DNA from: Nereocystis luetkeana
Lineage: Eukaryota; Sar; Phaeophyceae; Laminariales; Laminariaceae
Assembly: GCA_031213475.1 (NCBI GenBank)
Contig: JARUPZ010000020.1
Coordinates: 4,487,313-4,551,312, forward strand
Reading direction: 5' to 3'
Length of the DNA: 64,000 nt
Shown: positions 1-11,800 of the stretch, piece by piece
How the letters are laid out: each line of letters begins with the position of its first letter
Position numbering within the stretch: the stretch's first letter is position 1
The notes under the pieces: model-generated
Database searches by the model: none
What the model saw: only the letters and a program-made list of their open reading frames with translations
What the model was told of the DNA's origin: nothing
Translations under genes and position numbers: made by a program

Positions 1-230
1 GGGGGGGGGGGGCGTACTCAGTTGTTGCTTGCCTTAGTCATGCGACCATTGACCTCGCATATCTTTCGAAGGGGAGCAGGCAAGGGGGGGGGGGAGTCTA
101 CTCAACATCATGCATGGCCTTAGTCGTATGACCATAGACCCTCCAACCCCTACAAGGAGGGGGGGGGCGTACTCAGTTGTTCCTTGCTTTAGTCCTTCGA
201 CCATTGATCACGCACTCCTTTGGGAGGAGG
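1..230 (-). mobile_element. Chain of retroelement 3' tails (LINE-SINE-LINE)
   Basis: Read on the minus strand, three short 3' ends follow one another, each closed by a C-run: a LINE-type tail (about 230-167), a SINE-type tail (about 158-86), and a second LINE-type tail (about 83-13). The LINE tail is recognised by GACCATTGA and GCGTACTCA next to the G-run, the SINE tail by CATGCATGGCC and TCGTATGACCATAGACC. None keeps more than about 80 bp, so all are heavily 5'-truncated. A fourth short SINE-type tail begins at about 240. Confidence 0.65.
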
Positions 231-239
231 AGGAGGAGG

Positions 240-282
240 GGGGGGGGGGGGGGGGGGTGTACTCGTTATCATGGTAGGGGGG
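240..282 (-). mobile_element. SINE-like tail fragment
   Basis: A G-run followed by GTGTACTCGTTATCATGG matches the last 25 or so bases of the SINE-like family seen whole at 57.1-58.1 kb. It is the fourth member of the tail chain at the window start. Confidence 0.5.
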
Positions 283-1440
283 TTAGTATATACATGCGCA
301 TACAGGTATATACACCGGTAGGTAATAGCGGGGGAGAGAGGGGAGGCTGTATAGGGGGGAGGGGAAAGGTAGACATTTCCTGTAGACTACAACAGTTAGG
401 TGGAGGGAGAAAAACAGGGACGGTATGGGGTAAGGGGAAGGAGAGTCTGTTGGCGGGGTGCATACAAACTTACACAGAGGGAGATGCGGGCAGGTATTAT
501 CCAGAGGGGGGAGAGTAGGGGGCACTGAAGAGATGGCGCCGTGGTGTGCATGTGTATGAGGGAGGGTCGGGCGTGGAGAGTAAGAGAAGGGATATTTACG
601 GGCAAGGACAGCGGTGGCTCGGCTTGCTATGGTTGGTGGGGGAAAAAAAAGCACGACCTTCGATCGAAGGGCTCCCCACACGAATGAGCAGGCGTCACCC
701 CCTTCCCGTCTTTCTTCTCACCTGGCGTATGCTCTGCGCAAGGGCGGGCAGATGGAGCTCCTCGAACACGGCTCTCGCGATAACCCCCGCGCTCCCCCCC
801 CCCCCCTCCCCCCCCCCGTCCTCTCCTCCCCTTCCCCTCTACCCCCTCCTTCAACGCCTTCCTCGCTCTGGTTCACCCCTCCTCCTCCGTCGACAGCAGC
901 AGCAGCAGCAGCATCACCAGCAGAAGCGGGTGTCGTAGTAGCGTCAGCGTCTACTAAGGCCGGCTCATGGTTCTTGAGCAGGCCCGATAATGCTTTCAGC
1001 GACGGCACCACCTGGCCGATCGGTAGACGGGAAAAAAAACAGCCGGATGTTTATGAAGAGGAGTGCTTACTATGTCAGCGGCTTTCGAGGAAGAAACGGG
1101 GGGGGGGGGGTCAGGAAGGGGGGGATGGGTGGGGGTGAGGTGAAGGGGGGGGGGCTGGGGGGGGAGGGGGAGCGGGGGGAGGCGAGGGGGGAGTGGGGGC
1201 CGGGGTGGGTGTTCTCCTTGGATTACCGTAGCCACGACGTTCCCCTAGCCCTCGATCAGGGATGTCCTGCTGTGAAAAGCAGCAGTATATACATAATACG
1301 CGCGGGTGTCGGCAGAAATACTGAGGCATGAAGGTTAGCCGTTGCGTTGAAGGCCGTCTTCGATGCGTTGGGTGTTTTCGGTTCATGCTATCACCAATCA
1401 CATCACGGGGGGGGGGGGGGGTAATGTTGTAATCAGAACC
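283..1440. other. G/C-run-rich DNA, no gene seen
   Basis: The stretch holds many G and C homopolymer runs (for example 790-818, 1098-1190, 1409-1422) and a short (CAG)n at 896-912. Open frames on both strands are proline-, glycine- or arginine-rich products of these runs, and no domain is recognisable. Confidence 0.6.
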
Positions 1441-1559
1441 CACGATGGACCCAAAAGGCCAAGTGTCCCCCCACGGTTACACACCATATTAGGTTGTGAA
1501 GACTGTACTCCTCCTTAACAATAGACGATGCCATTTTTTCGTTCGTTCGGTAGCAGGCA

Positions 1560-1737
1560 AGCAACACACAAAGCACAACACGCAACACACAACACACAAC
1601 ACACAATACAACAACACACAGCACAGACAAAACACAACACACAGCACACAGACCACAACACACAATACACAACACACAATACACACAACATACAACACAC
1701 AAGCCACAACACACAATACACAATACACAACACACAG
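1560..1737. repeat. (ACACA)n simple repeat
   Basis: An A/C array built from ACACA, ACAC and ACAATAC units over about 175 bp. It produces spurious Thr/His/Gln frames on the plus strand and Cys/Val/Leu frames on the minus strand. Confidence 0.9.
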
Positions 1738-1997
1738 GGCGCCGGAGGGGGGGGGTTGAGGGAGACAAAAAAAAGAAACGCTTACCGACGGATAGTCTCC
1801 CAAGCGCGACGAAAAAAACGCGGCGAAACGCGAAGCGGATGCTCCGGTGAGGGGAAGCGTCGGAAGCCGCACCAGCAGCTCGGCAAGCAGTAGTGTCGAC
1901 CGCTCCCGAACCTTCTCTCGAGTTTGCGGAGAGGGGAGGGAGGTTGCGCAGGGGGGAGAAGTGAGAAGAGAGAAGGGTGCAAGCAAAAGGGTTGACA

Positions 1998-2358
1998 AGG
2001 CAAAGGCAAGGCAAGGCAAGGCGAGGCAGGGCAAGGCGAGGCGAGGCAAGACCAGGTAAGGCAAGGGCAGGCAAGGCAAGGCAAGGCAAGGCGAGGCAAG
2101 GCGAGGCAAGGCAAGGCAAGGCAGGGCAAGGCAGGGCAAGGCAAGGCAAGGCAAGGCAAGGCAAGGCAAGGCAAGGCAAGGCAAGGCAAGGCAAGGCAAG
2201 GCAAGGCAAGGCAAGGCAAGGCAAGGCAAGGCAAGGCAAGGCAAGGCAAGGCAAGGCAAGGCAAGGCGAGGCAAGGCAAGGCAAGGCAAGGCAACGCGAG
2301 GCACGGCACGGCAAGGCACGGCACGGCAAGGCACGGCACGGCAAGGCACGGCAAGGCC
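1998..2358. repeat. (GGCAA)n pentanucleotide satellite array
   Basis: About 70 tandem copies of GGCAA. The centre (about 2110-2265) is nearly pure; the left flank carries GGCGA variants and the right flank GGCAC variants. Because 5 bp cycles through all frames, it gives long fake frames on both strands (Ala-Arg-Gln-Gly on plus, Leu-Pro-Cys-Ala on minus). The complementary TTGCC motif reappears as a short array in an intron of the CLC gene at about 27296-27335. Confidence 0.95.
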
Positions 2359-2783
2359 ACGCAGCGACCCACAAAGAGGACGGAAAATAGCAAACAACAG
2401 CAAACCCCCAACCGGCAAAGCCAAACAACAAGGCAAACACCAAAAGCAACAAAAAAAAATACGAACCAAAACACCAAGCCCGAACAGCATTATACACAGC
2501 CAACACGACACACACACAGAACAACAAAGCCGCACGTAGAAACGAGACCAACGACAAGTCATCGCACCCACCACTCCTCAAAACCACACCCTGTCACCGA
2601 TAGACACCGCGAGCGAAGGCACCACGAAACCTCTTGATGACGCGCGCTATTACTCAGGATAGGGGAAGCAATTTTAGCCCAAAAATAACGTAGCACCTAC
2701 GGGGCCCCTCGGCAGAGGAAGTACAGCAGTGGTGTACTACTCCGGCAGCGAATATAAGCCGCGTTTCAAATCTGATATTGCTA

Positions 2784-2881
2784 CTACGGGGGACCATATT
2801 AAATAGGACCTACGGTACACACAAAAACCTATATATTTCATTATCTACCAGGTATGCCCTATTTACTATGGTCCCCGGTAA
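2784..2881. mobile_element. M1 MITE copy 1 (Stowaway-like)
   Basis: A short copy of the roughly 105-bp M1 family. The ends CTACGGGGGACCATA and TATGGTCCCCGGTAA are mutual inverted repeats flanked by TA. The interior AAATAGGACCTACGGTACACA marks the 'AAATAGGACC' subfamily also seen at 21963 and 47395. Confidence 0.85.
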
Positions 2882-2923
2882 TATTACACGGAGAGTGTAT
2901 GCCCAGCCAGGGCGGTACCCATC

Positions 2924-3270
2924 TTAACCCTTTAGGACCCCAGTCCCGTTTTGGGGACAAACTACTTATGTTTAGAGAGGCGTTCTACGATAGAGGTTCA
3001 CCCTAAATTTTCTGAGGCTCCTCACTTAAGGAGCTCCGTACCTCATCCGAAAACCGACTTCAGCAGCAAAAGTCAAAATGCATCGCGGCGAATAATCCCA
3101 TGGCCCGAGTCTACAAAACGTTTTTTTCAAAATCAAGATTGACATTCCGACAATTTGGTATCAAGGAACCCCGTCTTTCAGAAACAAAAGAGCGGAAATG
3201 TGCTACCTCTATCGTAGAACGGGTCTAGAGTGTTTTGTCCCCACACATGGGAGTGCGGTTCTAAAAGTTT
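2924..3270. mobile_element. Foldback MITE M2 copy 1, split by an M3 insertion
   Basis: The left arm (2924-2977) and right arm (3226-3270) together give the roughly 100-bp M2 foldback, whose arms contain AGTCCCGTTTTGGGGACAAAC and its reverse complement. The two arms are separated by an M3 element at 2978-3225. Other M2 copies are at 17.68, 31.81, 36.93 and 53.38 kb. Confidence 0.75.
2978..3225. mobile_element. M3 MITE copy 1, nested in M2
   Basis: A 248-bp element with terminal inverted repeats: CGTTCTACGATAGAGGT at the left and its exact reverse complement (17 bp) at the right. TAGAG flanks both sides (2973-2977 and 3226-3230) and is a likely 5-bp target duplication. Removing the element rejoins the M2 foldback arms. 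A second copy is at 14289-14526. No transposase frame is present. Confidence 0.75.
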
Positions 3271-3493
3271 ACGACTACGGTAGGGACAAGACCAGGTAAA
3301 TCGGCTCATGCCACGAGAAAATACCTACTTGGAATTAGCACGGGATCATTTTTTCAGCGGCAAAAAATCGTGACCCAATCCGAGGAACCAATCTCTGGCA
3401 CAACGGTATGAGTTCAGGATTTGTTGGAGGACTTAACTCAGGAGTTAGAACGCACGAAGCGATCAGTCTGTTGAAGCCTAGCCTACCCTGCTA

Positions 3494-3605
3494 TTACGGG
3501 GGACCACAGTAAATATGACCAAATATTGTTAGCAAAGATAGCTAAATATATGCCAGGTAGGTTTTTGTGTGTAGAGTAGGTCCTGTTTAATATGGTCCCC
3601 CGTGA
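3494..3605. mobile_element. M1 MITE copy 2
   Basis: Starts TTACGGGGGACCACAG and ends ATGGTCCCCCGTGA, with flanking TA on both sides. The central motif AAATATTGTTAG is in the orientation opposite to most other copies. Confidence 0.85.
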
Positions 3606-3608
3606 TAG

Positions 3609-5890
3609 GACACACACAGAGGGTTTGTACCAGGCCTCGCCGCATCACCGCCACCACGACGCCGTCCTCTCGCCGACCCGAGACAGGAGCTCGGTCAACT
3701 TCTATCCGAATATAAGACCCACCTTTTCGGGCTTATCACGGGGTGGTCTTCAAATGGGTATACCACGTGTACCCAACATCGTCGGAATACCATGTGACCT
3801 TAAGGTGGTTATGTAGCGCTAGCCACTGTCATTCAGTGGGCAAGTGGACAGTGCTATAATATCAACCCACAGAGCGCTGCAACATCATTCGTTACCGTAC
3901 GCACATACCGCGAGTCGATGCGAGCAGACGGGGGAAGGAGAGGGCGGAAGCCTTCCCGCGATAGAAAATGCAAGGCAAGAACCGCAGAGGGGAGGAGGGG
4001 GGGGAAGAGCCTGCTTCGTACATGACCCCGGGTCTGACTTAAGGCGACATGAGAAGGAGAGAGAAGGCAAGTTCGAAGTTGAGATACGGGGTGGAAAAAA
4101 AAAATGAGGGAAAAAAACATAACAAAACAAACTACTGTTCTGTAGGCCTTGGGCTTGTCCATCAGCATTCCACGTTTACTTTTCCTGGAGGACAGGTTTT
4201 GGGGGAGGGAAACAGACTTCCTCAAGCGAGGAAGGAGCCTTCAAGAACATCGCACGGCGGGTAGGCGCACTACACCCCCTCCGTAGCGCGCGTCCGATGC
4301 GGGACTGATTTGTTCGTGGCTTGTGGCGCAAGCGTGCGGCTCACCTTAGCATCTGGGTTGGCGAGGTACTCCCCCATATGGTTCGTCACCAACCCCTCAA
4401 AAGCTCCGGGACCCGCCCGATGGATGTTGACCACCTTCACACGTATTATTAGACAGCAGTTAGCGGGAGCAAGGGTACGCTTCAGTTCAGTGGGAGTGGT
4501 GGTGGTCTCGTTGGTGGTGGTGTTGGTGGTGGTGGTGGTGGTAGCGGTGGCGGTAGTGGTGGGACGAATGCTTAGCTGCACGGTCAAAGCTGTAGTAGTA
4601 TAGGGGCCCATTAAGGCCACGGCGGGAATCCCAGGCATCTGCTGTCGAGTAGGCGCGCGTAGGCCGTTTCTCCAAAATATTCAAACGATTATGACACGTA
4701 CAGAGTGTACAGAGTGAGGGACTTGCAAACGAGACCCGTTGGAAAAAACAACAACTGAAAACTGTAGCGACTAAACAAGAATCCAGAGTGTTTAACAAAC
4801 AACTGATTTTTTCCCTTTTGGGGGCCTGATAATACCTTATTACTGCACGGGAACGTTTCTTATTTTTCGCACCTTTTTTCGGGTACGTCAGCTTACTTTA
4901 GCACCTGGTACTTGAAGAGATGAGCCAGGAAACCAGCAAACTTTTGGTGCAAGCCGTTTTCTCATCGGTGATGTACCGATGGTAGCAGGGTCCGGCACGT
5001 TAAATTTAATAGTCAAGCGATTTAGCGAGTTTTTTGCGCCGTCATAGCTCGCGGCTTCGAGTTCACGAAAACATCTCGTGAGCCCACAACTGCTCTCCGG
5101 CGCACCGGACGCCCTCACACACTCTACAAGAAGAGAGCGCCTCGATTTCGCGGGCTGTGGTCGCTTGTGGGGAGCTGTAAGCTACAGCTCTCCGCAGGTC
5201 AAGTGCGAACGTGCAGTTGGGTTTTTTTGTTTTTTGTATAATCTTGTGTCTTTCCGAATTTCGATCAATTTCGGCCAATTTCGACCACTTGACTGTTACA
5301 GCACCCTAAGCTCGAGTTGTAGGCCTCTGTTGAGGAAGCACGGACGGCTAATCTGGAGAAAAAATCACAAGCTGCCACATATGTACCTGGTATATTATAT
5401 AGATGAAACACTACGCTGATACACCCGCACTCTCTGCGAAGGCACGAACCAGCCGACGGTCCAAACGCAGCGCGCAAAAACAGCGGCGCGCTATGATATT
5501 GACTGCACAGAAGAAAAAAATAGATGTGAGCCTCTCCCCGGAAATCCGAGGATGGAAGGGGGGGGGGGGCGGATAAGGTCCTCCGTTGCTTATGAGCTGG
5601 GTGGAGCCGGACATCTGGAGCCGAAAATCTCCAATAATATGTGTCTTCCACCGGGTTACACAAGCAGTTGACGATACAGTTTAGTAGTGACGCCCCTCCA
5701 TAGTGCCGGTTGAGCAGTGCCGACTGCCTGGTATAGTGCCGGTGAAGCCCCTCGGTACAGGTGGGATTAACCGGTGTGGCAGTGAGCCGAGTATTGCCGG
5801 TTGCCGCTGTAGTCCCGGCCTTGCTGGCTGGCGCATGTCCACACTGCTGTAAAGGAACCAGTACTGGGGTAGTTGCAAAAATCCGGGACT
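3609..5890. other. Unassigned DNA with weak open frames
   Basis: No recognised gene. The longest non-repetitive frame is on the minus strand at 4270-4638 (122 codons), whose N-terminal half is a Thr run encoded by a GGT/GTG array (4495-4560). Its C-terminal half has mixed composition but no domain I know. G-runs occur at 3988-4000 and 5555-5569. Confidence 0.4.
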
Positions 5891-5894
5891 GTTT

Positions 5895-6075
5895 ACGGGT
5901 CGGGTCAAACCTTGCAGGTCATGTCGGGTCGGATCGGATCGGATCGGGTAAGGGGTGAGGGGGGGGCAGACCCGACCCGTGAGAGTTAAAAAAACTCCTG
6001 ACCCGACCCGACCCGACCCGACCCGATCCGACCCATGATATATTTCATTATTTTCTTGCGGATCGGGTCATCACC
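5895..6075. repeat. GGGTC/GACCC inverted pentamer array
   Basis: The left part (5897-5955) is rich in GGGTC and GGATC units. The right part (5970-6032) is a run of GACCC units, the complement of the left, so the two can pair in one hairpin. The same pentamer vocabulary returns at 43105-43235. Confidence 0.7.
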
Positions 6076-6329
6076 CGTGAAGAGCCCTGCGAGAGCTACG
6101 CTAGCTTGTTGATACAGTTACAGTACCGACAACGGGAAGCTTATTGCCTTCCAGGTACCAGGTATTACCCTACTATCGCCTGCATTGCAGACCCAGTTTG
6201 GTCCTTTTTAAAATACCGCAAACATCAGCATTGCAACTTGCTCCACGTCTAACAATTCCAAGCAGTTTGTATCTTTGGAACCGAAACTCGGATGCACTTG
6301 TCGACATAGCAGTACTTCAGTTCATGTAC

Positions 6330-6620
6330 CAGTATTCCAAACGTCGGACAGACAGATCACGATGTATCTGTAGATCGGTAGATCATCTAGATCCTAACGT
6401 GCCGCTATGAGATGCTGTGCAGGATGTGTGTAAGTACAAATCCAATCCAGGAAACACGTCCTGAGCACTCTGTACCTGGTACGAGATAATGCATACCAAG
6501 GTACCAGGCACCAGGTAGTGTACAGATCTCACACATCAACATGATCGGTAGATCATAATACTGATGATAGATAGCAAGGATCGATGATCTGCCCAATGTG
6601 GGAAGGGCAGTATTCATACT
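6330..6620. repeat. GATCTATC-rich dispersed repeat, copy 1
   Basis: The stretch is rich in ATCTGTAGATC, AGATCATCTAGATC and GCTGTGCAGGAT motifs that recur at 23.9, 38.9, 49.8, 55.4, 56.0 and 56.5 kb. It includes several copies of the CCAGGTA/TACCTGG motif. No coding potential is seen. Confidence 0.5.
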
Positions 6621-6894
6621 CGTACAGTGTTTGCTGCATTGCTGTCAGCTGGCTGTCGTGCAGCCCCGATCGCCTGGGTGTGTGTGAGAGGGCGAGGGGG
6701 CCTTACGCCATGCGCTGGCTTCCTTGGGAATGTCGTACACGCCTCCCGCGGACGCGGGTGTTACGGTGGTATCATATTTCGTAAAGAGGTAACGTGTTGC
6801 TACAGTAGTGTCGCACAGCAAATGGGCCGGCGAAAGAAAACAGCGCATGCGCAAAGGGCACAATAGTAGGACGTGTGGGGGCGAGAGTGCCTCG

Positions 6895-7790
6895 TTATGG
6901 CTGCAGCCGCTCGTACTGGCTCCACTTGCACGTACCACACCACGCCGGGGTCAAATCTTTGCAACCATAAACCATCCACTCCTATATTATGTTGAAGTAA
7001 TAAATTGGCGGGCAGCTCGTTGCGTAGTGTGTCGAAGAAAATAGCCTCGTGCTCACCACAGCATTGAGGGCGCGGCGGTGCGCATCCTCGTCTTTTGCAG
7101 GGTTGATGTAGGCGTCCACATTTGGAACCAGAGGGCTGTCCAAGCTCAAGCCAAATAAATCCATTAGCACGCGCGCCAGGGCCTTGAACGCGACCTGTGT
7201 TTGAGATAGCCCCCTGTCTGCCCCACGGACCATACAAAGGGTTTCTACTGGATGGAAGGTCAAGTACAACAGGGAGACTGGATTCTTAACAATAGAACAG
7301 CGTCGAAAAATGTCTCGAAAATGTGGTGCCGGTGCTGTGCACGCAGCAGCAGCAGTCACCTCGAGGCAGGCTCACACCCACAGCTGGTTTGCTGCGATTC
7401 GAGGCTACACGATTGGCAAGTAGGACATGACCGCCACCACCGAAGCAAAGGATGGCCGTGGTGATGTCGGCACCGCCTCTCGAGGCGAGGCCACAGCGCG
7501 CCGTGAGAGTCACGGCCGGAACAAAGCCACGGCACTCACTCCACCATCGTCTGCGAGTCCAGCAACCAGATCCGCATCGTCCTCCACCGTTGGTAGTGCT
7601 GGTCGTGGTGGTGGTGCTGCTACCGGTGCTAGAGCTGCGGGCTCCCAATACCCTCCGAACAAACAAGCACGACTGAGGTGAGACGTGTGGGTCCAGGCCC
7701 AGATACCGAGCGCTGTAAGGCTCGGATGCTGCCTGCTGTTTATGCCGGCAAAATCGTTCTTCCAAGCAAGAACCGATACGTGCGGCACAT
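6895..7790 (-). other. Unidentified coding-like patch
   Basis: Minus-strand frames at 7510-7788, 6982-7359 and 6800-7237 have mixed, protein-like composition unlike the low-complexity frames around them. The middle frame contains FHPVETLCMVRGAD and FKALARVLMDLFGL; the last contains NELPANLLLQHNIGVDGLW. I recognise no family. They may be exons of one host gene or an old mobile-element remnant, and I cannot choose between these. Confidence 0.3.
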
Positions 7791-7920
7791 GGAATATCCC
7801 ACGTCATATGTATGATGTAATGAGAACGAGCAGCACGTACAGCTTTAATAGTACGACACAGCTAGTACATCTGTAACCTGATATCATACTATTATGTGTA
7901 TGTATCATAGCCAGGGAGGA

Positions 7921-8119
7921 CTGGGAGAAGGGATCTTTAGGTTGGTCGTAGGCTGTTCGGATGTTTTGGTTCCTGTTGGGGTCAAGGCACGGGCGAAGAC
8001 CCAACCCAACCCCTGACTCTAACCCTAACGCTAACTCAGATGCGGACGACGATTCCGAAGTGCAGACCACGCTTCACATTTTTCAAGTAAAAAACATCCC
8101 TAAAGATCCCTTCTCCCAG
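7921..8119. mobile_element. Foldback/TIR element with telomere-like core (M7)
   Basis: CTGGGAGAAGGGATCTTTAG (7921-7940) and its reverse complement at the right end (to 8119) form terminal inverted repeats of about 20 bp around a 199-bp element. The interior holds telomere-like units (CTCTAACCCTAACGCTAAC, about 8017-8035). Only one copy is seen here. There is no transposase. Confidence 0.65.
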
Positions 8120-8514
8120 ACTGCTAAACCTACTCTGAGGTAGCCAGGACTACGAACGGAATATCGATAGATACTGGTGCAGCTCCAGCTAGCCTCTTAG
8201 TCTGCTGGTGCTTCTTCCCCAGAGACATGTTATGCGCACCACAGGTAAAAGTTCGGTGGCCACGAGCAACAACAGTAGCACCAGCAGCAGCAGGAGCAAG
8301 CTGCGGCAGCGGCAGCGGCAGCAGCACCAGCGTCAGCTGTTATTAACTTCAACATTAATACCGGTAGTATCAATACGTACGAACATTTATGTACTTCTGT
8401 GTTTGTTTGTTGTTTGTTGTTGTTCTCACATTAACTCACAATTCAATGCAGTCCGTGGTCGCAGGACAGGCTCCAATAACTCTGGAGTGGAAGAAATACC
8501 TCAAGTAAAAACAG

Positions 8515-8765
8515 AGGCAAAAAAAAAAAAAAAACAAAAAACAGGCATACGCACTCCACCACTGCGGACACCAGGGAAGCAAAAAGGAGACTATTAATAG
8601 AAGACAAAAACCTAAAAAAAGAAGATGAAGCTAAGCAAAACAAAAAAAAAAACAAAACTAAAACAGACGCAGATAGCAAAACGCGAAAAAAAGGCAAGGC
8701 AAAACGGACCATACTAACAAAGACACAAAGAGGTACAAACGGGAATGAAAGAAAAATGAAAACAA
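8515..8765. repeat. A-rich low-complexity stretch
   Basis: The plus strand is strongly A-rich (runs at 8519-8534 and 8641-8655). The minus strand therefore gives Phe/Leu/Val-rich frames that look like membrane segments but are compositional. It lies about 150 bp beyond the 3' end of the RTE-like LINE. Confidence 0.6.
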
Positions 8766-8894
8766 AGAAGGGACAAAAAGCGATAATCACGGGCGGGGGG
8801 GAAAGAAAATACCAAAGGCAGGCACTGGAGCATACAGACACGCAAAGTTGCCCAGATGGCACCATGCTAGTTACTTGGGTCCCAAAGAAAGGAG

Positions 8895-11800
8895 TGCATC
8901 ATGACGATGATGGCCATAACCAGGCTTCAGTCTGTTGGGCAGACCGCCTCCCCTCCCCCCCCCCCGCCATTCCCCCTCGTCCCCCTTTCGCCCCCCCCCT
9001 CTTCCCTGCCATTCTGCACACTCGCGTTGGCGTCAACGGCTGTGGTCGTGGTCGCAGCTATTCTATGCCGTTCTGCCGATGCCTCCTTCTCATCTGTATG
9101 CCATTTCCGCATGAAGGCCTCCGCCCCTTCCTCGACCCGTTGGAACCATCTGCCGGCTTTCTGTGCTGTCTCGCGCCACCCTTCGAGCTTGATGCCGAAC
9201 TCCTTGAGGTCCTCCTCAAGGTACCTCATCCAGTCCCACTCCTGTCCTCCGGAGTAACCCTTACCCCCAACCATCTCCCCAAACATCACCCTCCTCGGCA
9301 GGCGCTCCTCTCCCATTCGTGTCACAAAGCCCGCAAACAAGAGCCTACGTCTGCGTACCGTCGTCTCAACGCTTTCAGATGTTGTCCTGAGAAGCGCGCT
9401 AGCATAGGATAGAATGTGGTCTTCGCGCTTTCGTTTTCGCCACCCGATGCATCGGAGGAGCATCTTGTGGTGGACCTCGCGTAGCCTACCGTAATCAGTC
9501 TTGCTCGGGCTCCAAGTAACGCAACCGTAGAGCAACGTTTCGATCACCTCGGCTCTCAGCATTCGCACCTTCAGGCGTAGGCGCACACCCGGGCGGTCAT
9601 AAATTTCCATCTTATACCGTCCGAAGCATGCCCATGCCCTCTGGAGTCGACGCGTTACCTCGACACTTCTGCCCGTCCAATCTGCGCTGATAGCCCCGCC
9701 CAGATACACAAACTCGGTCGTTTGTTTGTACACTTGGCCGGCGGCGGTGACGGTGAACGGCACGTTCCCCCCATCTTTCGTTTGCAGACACATTATCTCC
9801 GTCTTGGCCTCCGAGACCGTCAGGCCGAAAGCGGCACATGCAGACACGATCACCGTCATCATCCTCTCCAGGCCGTTGGGTGATCTCGATACTATGCCTG
9901 CATCGTCGGCATAGAGCATAGCCCACAGTGTCTGGGCCTCTTTATCATTCCCCTGTCCGTCGGCGTGCCCGACCCGTGCCTTCCCCCTCTTCTTTTTCTT
10001 CTTCTCCTGCTTTTGTTGGAGTTGCACCAAGCTGTCCGTGATGGCTTTATCAGCAGCGAAACGTTTCTCCGCCACACGCAGCACCGCTGTAAAAAACATG
10101 TTGAACAACAATGGCGCGAGCACACACCCTTGCCGTAGGCCCTGTTTCACGTCGAACATATCTGAGCACTCGCCGTCATCCAGCCGCACGCATGCTCGCA
10201 TGCCGTCGTGGAATTGGCGGATAACGGTGAGCATTCTAGGTGGCACCCCAAAGCGAGCCAAGACAGCCCACAGGAGGGTTCGGTCGACGGAGTCGTAGGC
10301 TTTGGTGAGGTCGACAAAGCACATGAAGAGCGGAGTGTCCTTCTTCCTTGCCAATTCCTGCAAGCGTCGCACCACGAACATCATGTCGACCGTCGATCGT
10401 TCGGGCCTAAAGCCACACTGCTCCTCCGGCAGGATGCCTTCCCGTTCGCAATAGTCGCTGAGTCGGCGCGCGATGACTTTGAGGAGCACTTTGCCGGCAT
10501 GCGCGACTAGGGAAATGCCACGATAGTTACCACACTCCGTCCTGTCTTTCTTCTTGTGCAGCACCTTAATCGTTGCATCCTTCCATTGCTGCGGCACGAC
10601 CCCTCCCCTCCACACAGCGACGATAATCTCGTAGAAGCTTCCCAAGGTGTCCGAGTCTCCCTCGTCGGCCAGGACCTTCAGAAGTTCAGCTGGGAGACCA
10701 TCAGGCCCAACCGCCTTGCGGTTCGCCATCGCCCTGATCGCGTCTTCCACCTCGTATCTAGACGGGACGTCGTCCAGCGGACTGCACGAGGGCCAGACCT
10801 TGAGCTCATCGACGATAGTCGGATCGAGGGTCGATGACCTTGTGTTTAGCAGCTTATGGAACCACCTTACCCATCGTTCCCGGATGAGGCCTACGTCTCG
10901 TAGTAATCTACCTTCCTCGTCCCTGATGTACTGCGAATGGAAAGTCCTCTTTCCTTCCACATTCATCCCCTTAAGGTGCTTGTAGAACCCAAACTGATCA
11001 CCTTCTTGGATACGCCTTTCGAGTTGACGGACGTATTCCTCGAAGAACTTCTGCACTCCGTCCGTCCTCGCACGTTTGAGCTGTTTAGTGGCAATCTTCA
11101 CAGCTTTTCGCAGATTTTTGTCTTCCGGGTTAGCACGTAGTTGCGTCCTCGCATTTTCCTTCTCCTGCCATCGTGAGTGCACCTCTGCTTTTACCTCTTC
11201 GGGCGTACACCAGCCCAGCAGCCCTTGTTTTCGACTGGTATGAGGTGCTAGTTTAGCAGCAGTCGACAGCACGGTCTCCACCAGAGCAGTTGCCTTATCA
11301 TCGACACTCCCAATTGTACCAGGCGGTGGGGGGGTAAGTTTGGTTATCTCCCTATTGAGGTCCGCTCGGAGACCGGGGTCTGCCATCAACCGTTGTAGAT
11401 TAATAGCTCGTTTTCCGCTGCCTGCTTTTACCCTCCGATTCGGCGCGAACCGACCCAAGAGGCGAATATTGCAGACCACGAGGTTGTGGTCAGATTCATG
11501 CCGATCCTCTGGGGGTTTCCGTACTGTCATGTTGCGGACCAGGCGTCGATCAACTTGCCGAGTAAGGATGTAGTCTAGCCTACACTGACCCTTCCCGGAG
11601 TTTGGAGATTGGAAAGTGTACGACACTCCGCGAGTAGGTGTGGCAAAGAACGTGTTGAGGAGCGCAAGCCTGTTGTCATCTGCGAGGAGGAGTAGTCGCT
11701 CTCCGTTGTTGTTCAATTCATCGCGCCCGTATTTACCCATCACCTTACTGCCGGCACATCCGCTCTCTCGCTTGCCGGTGCGAGCATTTGCATCCAAGAG

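Noticed and set aside
1433-2587. Long minus-strand frames rich in Leu-Pro-Cys-Ala
   Set aside because: They are translations of the (GGCAA)n array and the ACACA tract; all frames on both strands are open because the units contain no stop.
8443-8865. Minus-strand hydrophobic frame resembling a membrane protein
   Set aside because: The Phe/Leu/Val content follows from the A-rich plus strand; no conserved feature.
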